From Hyaloperonospora brassicae (Eukaryota > Oomycota > Peronosporomycetes > Peronosporales > Peronosporaceae): a stretch of 64,000 nt of DNA. A model generated the notes under the pieces. It saw only the letters and a list, made by a program, of their open reading frames with translations. It was not told the origin of the DNA and ran no database searches. The position numbers and the translations under genes are program-made. This document shows, in pieces, positions 34,352 to 42,679 of the stretch. Within the stretch, counting starts at the first letter, position 1. Each line of letters begins with the position of its first letter. The stretch spans positions 186,001 to 250,000 of the forward strand of contig CANTFL010000608.1 in NCBI GenBank assembly GCA_947650285.1, written 5' to 3'.

Positions 34352-36490
34352 ATGCGGGTGCTCACAGCAGCTTATTTCACCGCAGTGCTAGCGACCGGAT
34401 GGGCAACAGACGAATGCGAAGAATGGACAGCCGAGCGTCGCCTCCTTACGGCAACACAAGTCGCTACAAGTGTGGAGAACCGGGTTCTTATCTTAAACTC
34501 CATAGTACTACCGTCGTTGCTCTTTACGGCGAGCGTCTTTGAAATACCTTCGTGGGCGATGATCGAAGTGAACAATTTATATAAGCAATTCTTATGGGCT
34601 CATGCAACGACGACGGACAAAAGTCGGCACAAAGTCAACCCGGGTCTACTCTTTACACCAAAACTGGCGGGAGGTATCGGGCTGGCCGATGTGTCCGTAG
34701 CCGTCAACACACAAAGAACGAAGCACGCACTTCTCTGGCTCACTCAACGCTCGGACAGGTACTTTTCGGCGTGGCGTCAGTGGGCTTACCGTGGACTGGA
34801 GCACGCAGCAGAACACCCGGTATCTCCAGTGCAGGTAGGCCGTCGGCAACCTCCTCGCATGTCCCGAAGTATAGGACGTGAGGTAAACCAGACGCTGGGC
34901 GAATGGCTCGCCCCAACACAGGACCAAGTTGCGCGAGTCTCATCTTGGGTTGTCGCACACTCAGCTTCGTTACTGGAAACGGCGACTAGCTGGTGGGAGG
35001 GAGATGAATTTGTCTTATCTTACTCCTACCCTTTTCCAACGCGACGGCTCGGGGTGGGTGACATGCCCGACGAGATCCAGCGTTTCTGGTCCACATTTAA
35101 CTGGTCAGCAAACCCCTGGATCCGCGATTATCGTGGCGGCATCATGACTCGACGGGCGTACGACAGAATTGAAGACTCTTCGCTGGCACGACTGAGCATC
35201 TCACGTACGGGACCGGCAGAATTTGTCATCCTAATACCAAAACCTCCGCACCAACCCCACCACCATTCGATGAGAAAATTACGGCGGTGGGCTACAGCCC
35301 TTCTGCTGTCCACGCCAGCAATACCGATCGGCTCACGTCTGGACGCCCACCAGCCACTGTGCATGCGGCACGCTACACCGGGTTTTTCGCCATACACCTG
35401 GAATTACCAGGGCGCAGGAATAATCGAGGGCAGCACACTGGAATCTGGGCTTAATCCGACACGGCGAGTCCAATTGCATCAGCTGACCGATGGTATACAC
35501 TGGAGGTGTACGGGACATTTCCCGGAGCAGGCAGACGGGTTTACGGCATCCGAACGGACATTACGTTCCGATTCACAATCAACGGTTTTCGTCTTCGAGG
35601 CGCACCCTCTGCTTCACCGATTTCCGTGGTCAGTCCCGGACACAACGCCAAACGAGTGCGTCATAGCGTGTCTTAAACGACAAGCGTTTGCGTTTCACAA
35701 AAAAATTCTAGCCCGGCGGTTAGGAGCTTTTTTGGATCGGCTAGAAACACGCGCAAGCACGGATGACTGGCAACGAGCAGTCCTCAGCCAAACACCTAAG
35801 CAAGCATGGGATCATAGCCATGGCCTGACTGATTTTCAAGTCTGGACCGGGTACAGGATCGTGACTGGACAACTTAATCTCCATCACGCTGGGCGGTCCG
35901 AGAACGACGAATGTAGGAAGCGACCGGGCTGTCGGGGAAAAAAGGAGACTCCGGCTCATTTATTCTGGGAGTGCGCGTATGCTGAAGCTCTCTGGGGTAA
36001 ACTCGTTAGTCAATGGACAGGCGAGCGACCATCACGACAGCGCACTCAGCAATTTTTTCAAGCGTGTGCAAGTCGACGAGTGTCGCACGTACCACAGCAC
36101 CGCACAGCAATACTGAAAGACCGCTTTCAGGAGGATCGGGAAATGGCCGACCACGTCTGGAAGAGAATGTGGCACATTCTTGCGACGATGTGTCTTACAA
36201 GGCTGTGGACCGACCGCAATGAAGCCGTCTACAGCACAGTCGTGTCCGACCTCCCCGGAACCACGCAGAGCTTTTGGACTGCATGCGTCTGCCAACTTCG
36301 CGCGATTGCGACCAGAGAGCACAGAAAAGAGGCTTCAGCCATCATGGGCGCCGTGCTAGTATCCAGCATCGAGTTGCTCGAACGAGCACCTGACGGGCCT
36401 CCAGGCATGTCAAGGGCTAGCCAAAGCCACCCTTCGGACAAACCGGGGCTGGCCGTTTGGCTCCGCATTTACCAGAGATCTTGTACATAG
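34352..36490 (+). CDS. Chimeric open frame: host signal peptide + LINE reverse-transcriptase C-terminal region
   Basis: The frame runs unbroken for 712 codons. The first 28 come from the interrupted host gene and the remainder from the LINE. The element part begins downstream of the reverse-transcriptase catalytic palm. It shows the thumb/connection pattern of non-LTR retrotransposons (VENRVLILNSIVLPSLLF near 45-62, then LFTPKLAGGIGLADV) and a Cys/His knuckle of the zf-RVT type (C-x5-C-x8-H-x4-C) encoded at about 35912-35976, followed by a helical tail. The YxDD catalytic motif is absent because of 5' truncation. It cannot support transposition by itself. Whether the chimera is expressed is unknown; its start codon and signal peptide would belong to the host promoter. 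Confidence 0.75.
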   Translation: MRVLTAAYFTAVLATGWATDECEEWTAERRLLTATQVATSVENRVLILNSIVLPSLLFTASVFEIPSWAMIEVNNLYKQFLWAHATTTDKSRHKVNPGLLFTPKLAGGIGLADVSVAVNTQRTKHALLWLTQRSDRYFSAWRQWAYRGLEHAAEHPVSPVQVGRRQPPRMSRSIGREVNQTLGEWLAPTQDQVARVSSWVVAHSASLLETATSWWEGDEFVLSYSYPFPTRRLGVGDMPDEIQRFWSTFNWSANPWIRDYRGGIMTRRAYDRIEDSSLARLSISRTGPAEFVILIPKPPHQPHHHSMRKLRRWATALLLSTPAIPIGSRLDAHQPLCMRHATPGFSPYTWNYQGAGIIEGSTLESGLNPTRRVQLHQLTDGIHWRCTGHFPEQADGFTASERTLRSDSQSTVFVFEAHPLLHRFPWSVPDTTPNECVIACLKRQAFAFHKKILARRLGAFLDRLETRASTDDWQRAVLSQTPKQAWDHSHGLTDFQVWTGYRIVTGQLNLHHAGRSENDECRKRPGCRGKKETPAHLFWECAYAEALWGKLVSQWTGERPSRQRTQQFFQACASRRVSHVPQHRTAILKDRFQEDREMADHVWKRMWHILATMCLTRLWTDRNEAVYSTVVSDLPGTTQSFWTACVCQLRAIATREHRKEASAIMGAVLVSSIELLERAPDGPPGMSRASQSHPSDKPGLAVWLRIYQRSCT
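34419..34434 (+). repeat. Target-site duplication, left copy
   Basis: The 16-bp sequence AAGAATGGACAGCCGA, identical to 36542-36557. The leading A residues are ambiguous with the poly-A tail, so the true duplication is 14-16 bp. Confidence 0.9.
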
Positions 36491-36543
36491 CTAAACCCAT
36501 GTTAATAGACCATCTGATCACAAAAAAAAAAAAAAAAAAAAAA
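34435..36543 (+). mobile_element. 5'-truncated non-LTR retrotransposon (LINE) with poly-A tail
   Basis: About 2.1 kb. It is bounded by a 14-16 bp target-site duplication and ends in a pure run of 22 A (36522-36543), about 30 bp after its stop codon at 36490. The element retains only the 3' part of its reverse-transcriptase frame, which has no stop or frame break. Perfect flanking repeats, an uninterrupted tail and an intact frame indicate a recent insertion by target-primed reverse transcription. The 5' truncation is typical of that mechanism. A second, far more decayed LINE lies at the window end. Confidence 0.92.
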
Positions 36544-36557
36544 GAATGGACAGCCGA
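36542..36557 (+). repeat. Target-site duplication, right copy
   Basis: Identical to 34419-34434 and placed directly after the LINE poly-A tail. Confidence 0.9.
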
Positions 36558-36684
36558 CTTTTGCTTCACTGACATCAGGAGACCCGGTCTCGTACGAACA
36601 GTTCCAGGTCCGTGCGCTCAGATCTGCGTAAAGTCGTTTCGGACGCCAAGAATTTGTTTTGCGTCAAGCCAATACATCGAGTAA

Positions 36685-37051
36685 GTAGTAAGACGATCCC
36701 TCCACTTTGTGCCTGGAGGCAGCGGGACAACATCATTGTGTCCCGCTGACGACAGTCTCGAGAGCTGATCCTCTGTATTGTGTGCCCTTATCTACAATCA
36801 CCGAAACACGAACTCGAAAGCGTGAACTCGAAAGCGTGAACTTGACCTACCCGTAGGTCTCTGCATTTCATCTGCACCCACTTGTTAACTTTGCTAGCGT
36901 CATGGGCTCATGAGGGACCCGATGCCTTGTCTATCGTGGCACCAGCTGCAGCAGCTAGGTAACACCAACAAGTATGGCCCCAGTCGTTACGTCGCTTTGA
37001 GCAGCTCTAGCGGTCCGTATGCAAACTATTCCAGTCACATGGCCGCCGGAC
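36685..37051. other. Short spacer with hairpin
   Basis: Holds an inverted repeat AGCGGGACA / TGTCCCGCT at about 36720-36746 and a short direct repeat (GAACTCGAAAGCGT, twice) near 36810-36840. No gene is supported. Confidence 0.5.
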
Positions 37052-37732
37052 TCAAAGGACCGGCAAGATCCGATCGATCTCATCTCGGTCCACTCCCTCA
37101 CTCAGCAGTTTCTTCCGCGACAGTGCCAGCAGCACCTTGGACTCGTACCCCTCTTTCTCAGCGAGCACCTTCTCTTTCCGTGCCTGAGTTTCGAGAATCG
37201 CCACCTCCAGTCGGTCTCGACGCTCGGCGCGCTGGTCCCTCTTGATTTCGAGCTGCAGTCGACTCTCTTCGATCTCCAGTCGTCGACGTTTGTAGTACGG
37301 CCACGTGGCGACTTCCTCTTCCGTCGGCACTGTTTCGGCTCCGATGGAGTGGATGAACTCACTTTCCGCGTGCGTACCACTTGCAGCGCTTCGATCCGTC
37401 GATGGCGACCGACGCTGTTGTTGAGTTGTCCGTGGAGAACTGGGGATTGTCGCCTGAATCACTCGATTAGGTACGATATCGCTGTCGACCGGTCGCGGCG
37501 TTTTGTTTGAACCCGTTTTTTTGGAACGGTCGTCTCCGTTGCTACCGGCGCTTCCAGTAGACGCTGTCGATGCAAAACGGGCCGGACACACGCGCAGGTG
37601 AGACTGCAGTCGATTGATGGCGGCGGAGACGTGCGCTTGACAGGCCTTGCAGTCCACTTTGGGGCACTTGGAGCCGGCCACGCGATACTTGTGACCAAAG
37701 AGCTTCCATTCCTGATTAAGTGGTCTGACCAT
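37052..37732 (-). CDS. BED-like zinc-finger / coiled-coil protein
   Basis: 226 residues, single exon, start ATG at 37732; in-frame sequence upstream has lower coding quality. The N-terminus carries a Cys/His cluster: CPKVDCKAC (residues about 23-31), then His and Cys in RLQSHLRVC (about 42-50), with Trp and Phe/Tyr upstream, a spacing like BED-type fingers. A Ser/Thr/Arg-rich low-complexity region follows (about 55-135). The C-terminal half (about 145-226) is a charged coiled coil rich in Glu, Arg, Lys and Leu (YKRRRLEIEESRLQLEIKRD). Such proteins are common in oomycetes and often derive from transposase-associated fingers. DNA binding and nuclear location are inferred. It could be a domesticated transposon-derived gene. 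Confidence 0.75.
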   Translation of the reverse strand: MVRPLNQEWKLFGHKYRVAGSKCPKVDCKACQAHVSAAINRLQSHLRVCPARFASTASTGSAGSNGDDRSKKTGSNKTPRPVDSDIVPNRVIQATIPSSPRTTQQQRRSPSTDRSAASGTHAESEFIHSIGAETVPTEEEVATWPYYKRRRLEIEESRLQLEIKRDQRAERRDRLEVAILETQARKEKVLAEKEGYESKVLLALSRKKLLSEGVDRDEIDRILPVL

Positions 37733-37952
37733 AATAGGAAGAACGTCTGGGATAAAAACGGAATAAAACTCGCGTTTGATTGAAGAAAACGCTGCGTCCG
37801 CCGACTCACGGCAAAAAAGCACTTTACTCTTCCGAACGACCGACTGATCGGGATAGCAACAAAACACTTTTTCTTCCGACAAACAGCCGACTGATCCGTG
37901 CTCACAGTCAGCAACGACAACTAACACTTAACTACATGTACACATACAGACG

Positions 37953-38036
37953 CTTCACAAATGAGCTCTTCACAAAAGAGCCCTTCACAAATGAGCTCGT
38001 CACAAATGAGCTCTTCACATATGAGCCCTTCACCAG
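37953..38036. repeat. 15-bp tandem repeat at the 3' end of the receptor-kinase gene
   Basis: About five to six units of TTCACAAATGAGCTC with small variations (AAAGAGCCC, ATATGAGCCC). The array reaches the stop codon of the receptor-kinase gene at 38030-38032 and forms its immediate 3' flank. Confidence 0.85.
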
Positions 38037-40201
38037 AGTCCTGGACAACTATGGTTCGAGTTCATACTATGATAATTGTTGTCACCAAAGGTGCCGCGTG
38101 CCGTGTTCAAAGGCGACGAGAACAACTCCGAAACTCTCGATAGCGTAGACGACAGCAAGCCCAAACGCAGCATCACGTCTTGGGCCTTCGGTCGCTTTGC
38201 CGGTCGCTGATGCCAACAAGCACACATGACTTCGACAAACTCGGGCGGGGCACGTTGCAGGTAAATCGGAGGGATCGTTGGACGCTCGCCAGCTGCCACG
38301 AGCTGTCGGACCTGATGGTCAAAGTCGACATCGCCGAACGGGATCGCCCCGTTGGTCAAGATTTCCCACAGAGCCACACCGAAGCTATAAATGTCGGTCT
38401 CGCGATTGAAGTGGCATTCGTTCGGATTTCGCATGATTTCGGGAGCGTTCCAACGCCACGTGCCTGCAAAAGTCGTTCTCAACTCGGACGCAGCGCCATC
38501 GGCCATGATGTCGCTCTCGTCAATCGATTGGAGAGACTGCAAAGAGCATTTGTGCGACAGGTGATTCTTCTGCACTGTATAGTCCGTTGCGATCCGAGAA
38601 ATGCCGAAATCGGCAATTTTAGCTGTCCAGTCGGCAGTCACGAGTATGTTGGAAGCCTTGAGGTCTCGATGCAGATAAATTGGCTCGCAATTGTGCATGA
38701 ACGCCAACCCTTTCGCTGCTTCAAAGGCCAGACGCACTTTTGTATTCCACTCCAAGAACGGATTCGCCCGAAGAACGTCTCGAAGTGATCCGCGTGCACA
38801 GTATTCGCTGGTAGTACACAAAGTTCACCAACACGATCGTTAGTACTTGCAGTCCCAGTCTGCGCGTCAACCTCATTTGCTCAATACGTACTTGACGAGA
38901 CACAAGCTGCCTTTGTAGGTGCCCATTTTAATAAATAGTGTGATGTTTGGATGTCGAAGCTGGGCAGCCAAGACCGCCTCCTCGAGGAATTCCGTATGCA
39001 ATTCAGCCAGGTGGGTCATGTACAAGTCGGCTTCGGAGCTCCTGCTTCTTTTCGCCTGGACACGCAAGCACTTGAGTGCGACGGTGATTCCCAGCCACTG
39101 AGCCTTGTACACCTCGGCGCTAGATCCCTCGCCAATCATGACAGCGAGTCCTTCCGTCTCCATCTCCGCAAAAGGACCTCCTGCCAGCACGATCCCGTCT
39201 TTGTATCCAAGCGACATCCCGTTCGTTGTACACACCGTCTCGTTCGTACTGTCAGGTATCACCACCCCGTTCCCATCAACCGAGTCAACGCCTGCCGAAA
39301 TATCAATCGACGACAACAGCGTGTCGTTGTTACTCCGCTTTTTGTCCAGACTCGGCAAAGTCGTTCGCTCGGTCTCCGCAGCGTGGCAGCAGCAGCTGAG
39401 ACTCGTGCCAAAGAGCAGCGCGTTTGCTACTGGAACGACGTAGTTCAAGGTCTCTGCGACCGCTCCCAGTGGGACCAAATGCTGGGAAAAGACGAGGACC
39501 AGTGCAGACGGCAGTGTACAGACTGCAGCCGTGACACAATAGGCCACAAGTCTCCGAATGGCATTACGTCCGTGGGTGGACGCAACCAGTCTCGACGTTT
39601 TCACGGCCCAGAGATTCGTCACGAGAAGCAGCAACGGCGTCGTCTGCACGGAAAGCAGCAGCACAGCGGTCGTCGTGTACGCCAATGCCATGTGCTTTCG
39701 ATCGCGCGAGGACGCCAAGACCAGGAGAACGGCGTGCATGCAGCCGTAGACGAGCGAGGCCAGTGACGACAGCAACAAGCTCTTCTTGGTCCGAAGAGCC
39801 TCGAAGCTGCCCCGTCGCATGAGCAGCGACAGGTTGGCGATCCAGTACAAGGACATGAAGAAGCTGGCGCGACCAACGAGCGTCAACAGGAAGTCGCTCG
39901 TGTCGTAGGAGGGGTCGCCGCCGCCGCCGCCATCTTCGTGCTGCTTTTGCCGGTAGCGTGCAACGTAAGACGTGTGCAGGAGCTGTTTGATGGCTTCCGA
40001 GCCGACAAAGGCCAAGTCGGCCACTGCAATGCCGCAGAGCAGGAGGTCGGCCATGCGCCGCTTTAGGCGGTGGAAGGTGACCGAGTGCAGCAAAAGATAG
40101 AGCGAGGAGACGGCCGCAACAGCGAGACAGACCCAATGCACGGGGTACCAGACATCGACCAGCGTTGTGTTTTTGCTGTTGGAGCTGTCCACGGGAGTCA
40201 T
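38030..40201 (-). CDS. Seven-transmembrane receptor fused to a TKL protein kinase (GPCR-bigram type)
   Basis: Two exons, 40201..38892 and 38807..38030, joined across an 84-bp intron (GTACGT donor, CCAG acceptor) in phase 2, give 695 residues. The start is the ATG at 40201. Seven hydrophobic helices lie near residues 22-44, 49-69, 103-128, 141-165, 171-197, 215-239 and 245-270. A Ser/Thr/Asp-rich linker leads to a tyrosine-kinase-like kinase: GEGSSAEVY at 357-365, Lys377 of VALK, NEYCARGSL hinge from 437, HRDLKASNIL from 483, DFGISR from 503, and APE in RWNAPEIM. Receptor-TKL fusions have been reported for oomycetes as GPCR-bigrams, where a receptor module directly controls an attached catalytic domain. 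Plasma-membrane location with a cytosolic kinase is inferred; the ligand is unknown. I see no DRY motif after helix 3. Confidence 0.88.
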
Positions 40202-42248
40202 TGAAGAGCGAGTGAGCAAGTGAAGGAGTGTGAGTGGCGCGGGTGAGGGTTATGGCCCACGGGTGCTGAGCAAGCGCACGACTTTACACGAGCGGCAACA
40301 GGTACGAGGAGCGCACTGCTGCTGCTTTTCGATTCAGTCCGTCGTTTCGCGACACTACGACTTGACACGCGGAAGAATGGCTTGGCACTTGAGATGGGTC
40401 TCCACCACGTCGCCCATTCGATATGTCAGGAGAGAGCGAGAGAGAGAGGTGAAGGATAGCACGACCAAGCGGCGACTTGTGGGTGCGACGGAAGCGGTGA
40501 TGATGGAGTACGTGCTGCGAGAAGGGCTGCTTTCTTGCATGAACTGGTTCTGTCGACGACATGACCGCGCAGGTGTTTGCATCTCGAAGGGCTTTGACTA
40601 TGTGTGGTAAGCGAGTTCGTTAACCCTTTACTTTGGAGAGCGTGTTCCTGCCAGACTTGAGGACAGCTGCCACATGCAGATGGTGATCCCTATCGCTACG
40701 AACTTTCATCGACGACGAGGACGTGAGACCGTAAATGCGGCCACGCAGTGGTGGCGAGGCTGCACGAAGATTTTCATACGTGCTTGTGCATGGCGCTAGT
40801 GAGCTCCTTCTTTGTACACCGCTCGAGGTTGGAGTGCACTGCGATGCATTGAGGCGCACCAGGGCCGGCGATGTGGTATATTCGTGCAAGGTCTTGAAGT
40901 CTGGACGCTCAAAGTGCCTATCGCTGTTTGTTGGAAACCAACTGCGCGAGCTCAAGCCCAGTTTATGAGAGAACGTGGCCATGACGATGGTGCACAGCGC
41001 CTTGACTTCCGACCCGATCGTCATTACCGACCTTCTGTTCCAAGTCCGAGTTGGCATGTGCATGTGTCCACTCAGCTGCGTGGACGACAATGACAGGTCA
41101 TTGTACGAACGATCGTAACAATGCAACTACTGACCACCGTTGGACTCTAGCCGAGCCACTCGCTCTTGCGGCAATGGAACGACGTCAACTATACGACCAT
41201 AGACCTTCTTCAGCGAAGCGGCAGTCGAGCCCGAAGATCGTGGCACGTATACACGAAGGCTTACGGCATTTACAACAGCATTGCGTCAAGAAATTTCGTT
41301 GAGGCAGCATACATGCACCTCTGTCGGCACGACGATACGTTTTGGTCATGAATGGCTTCGTCAAACGTAGCTCCACGATAGCATGTGCTCATCTCGATAA
41401 CCTCATGTCGAAGCAGTTGTCTACCATGCAGCACGTGCGCAGCATCTCTGTGCTGCAAAAGAGAGTGCTGAGAAACATCATCGAGTCGTGCCTCCAGGTC
41501 CAGCAGTAGGGGTCAATAGCTCACCAGCCCTGCGTGAAACAAGCACTTGCCGTCGTCATGCCTTTGATCGCTGCGTGCGCAGTTCGCTCCGACTCGATTG
41601 TGGCGCCGTCTCCACGCACGCATCAGCTTCCCCACATTGTTGACGCATACTTGTACAGTATGTGCTACTGCTCACGGTGAGAGCTCACCAACTCACGTCG
41701 TGGCGGCACCGTGAACCCAAAGTAGTAGACTCGGCCTTCTTGAGGCAGCACCCTCGCTGCCTACCTCGGTACAACTAGTCCATACTTTTCGACATTCAGT
41801 AGTAGAACAGGCTCGTTCAACCCGATGATGTGAGAACTTGGGGTAACAATCCACCCATCTGCTCGATGTCAGGCATCAAGTCAAACGGTCTGCGAGTTGT
41901 AGACCCGCCTCTCGTCACCCCAAGCTCTTCTCTTGTCGATAGTTAGTGTTGCACACCCTTTGACGCATTGTGCGTGCATGCCCTATGAGCGTCACGATCA
42001 CGTATGCAAAGCCTGACTGAAGTCGCTGGAAGTTGTCGACAACTACAACGCGAGCTCGGACGAGACTTGTCGGCTTCAATCTTTTGCTTCACCAGCACAC
42101 TTCAATCTCCGCCATTGTCCACGTCGTCGATAGCCATGTGTTGAGATGCAGTCGCAGCTGTTCACACGTGGCACATGCCAAGAGCCGCGGCAGGTTTTTG
42201 TTTCCACGTCTAGAAATCTGTCAACACTGTCGTGTGTTCTAAATACGC
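40202..42248. other. Intergenic region, no supported gene
   Basis: 2 kb between the divergent receptor-kinase and carnitine acyltransferase genes. A GA-rich stretch (40428-40447) lies upstream of the receptor-kinase start. All remaining frames are short and lack domains. Confidence 0.5.
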
Positions 42249-42335
42249 AGTCAGGTGGTCAGGTGGTCAGGTGCTCAGGTAGTCAGGTAGTCAGGTAGTC
42301 AGGTGCTCAAGTGGTCAGGTAGTCACATAGTCAGA
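42249..42335. repeat. 9-bp tandem repeat
   Basis: About nine copies of a 9-bp unit GTCAGGTGG / GTCAGGTAG / CTCAGGTAG, ending in degenerate copies. Confidence 0.88.
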
Positions 42336-42514
42336 CAGCAGTCGCCAGTTCACAACAAGCAGATGTGGAGCAAACATATCGATACGAGACACCACCAAAC
42401 TCTCCAAGTGACCCATCGCTGTCACCGCTGTTCCCAACAAGTCCATCCACTCGAATTTCAGCCAATCACTCATCTTCCTCCTCGATCCAAGTCGCTCGTC
42501 ACGCACGTTGAAGC

Positions 42515-42530
42515 GCATTCGACAATTTGC
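42515..42530 (+). promoter_or_regulatory. Inr + FPR-like core promoter of carnitine acyltransferase
   Basis: GCATTCGACAATTTGC resembles the oomycete initiator-FPR block and lies 150-165 bp upstream of the ATG at 42680. The intervening leader contains the GACT repeats. Confidence 0.5.
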
Positions 42531-42555
42531 AGCCTACCGAACAAGTGGCGAAAAT

Positions 42556-42662
42556 CGACTGACCATTCGATCGACTGACTGATTGATCGACCGACTGACT
42601 GATTGATCGACCGACTGACTGACTGATTGATCGACCGACTGACTGACTGATTGATCGACTGG
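42556..42662. repeat. GACT/GATC-rich tandem repeat in the 5' leader
   Basis: Four higher-order units of 20-24 bp built from GACT and GATTGATC tetramers (GACTGATTGATCGACC core), ending 17 bp before the ATG of the carnitine acyltransferase gene. Units differ by whole GACT steps, as expected from replication slippage. Confidence 0.88.
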
Positions 42663-42679
42663 TTATCGCTCCTACCGCC

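Larger units (their letters stand above)
34352..36684 (+). pseudogene. Small secreted cysteine-containing protein gene split by a LINE
   Basis: An ATG at 34352 begins a hydrophobic signal-peptide-like segment (MRVLTAAYFTAVLATGWA, residues 1-18). After about 28 codons the frame runs into a LINE copy inserted at 34434/34435. The duplicated target sequence recurs after the element's poly-A tail (36542-36557), and from 36558 the same reading frame continues to a stop at 36682-36684. The host portions are 83 and 127 bp, together a whole number of codons (70 with stop), which is strong evidence that one gene was interrupted. The product would be about 69 residues with five cysteines and no recognised domain, typical of small apoplastic secreted proteins. 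The stop overlaps a GTAAGT, so the original gene may have had another exon. Not functional in its original form here. Confidence 0.8.

Noticed and set aside
40620..41126. 168-codon minus-strand frame upstream of the carnitine acyltransferase
   Set aside because: No recognisable domain or conservation-like pattern and starts without promoter context.
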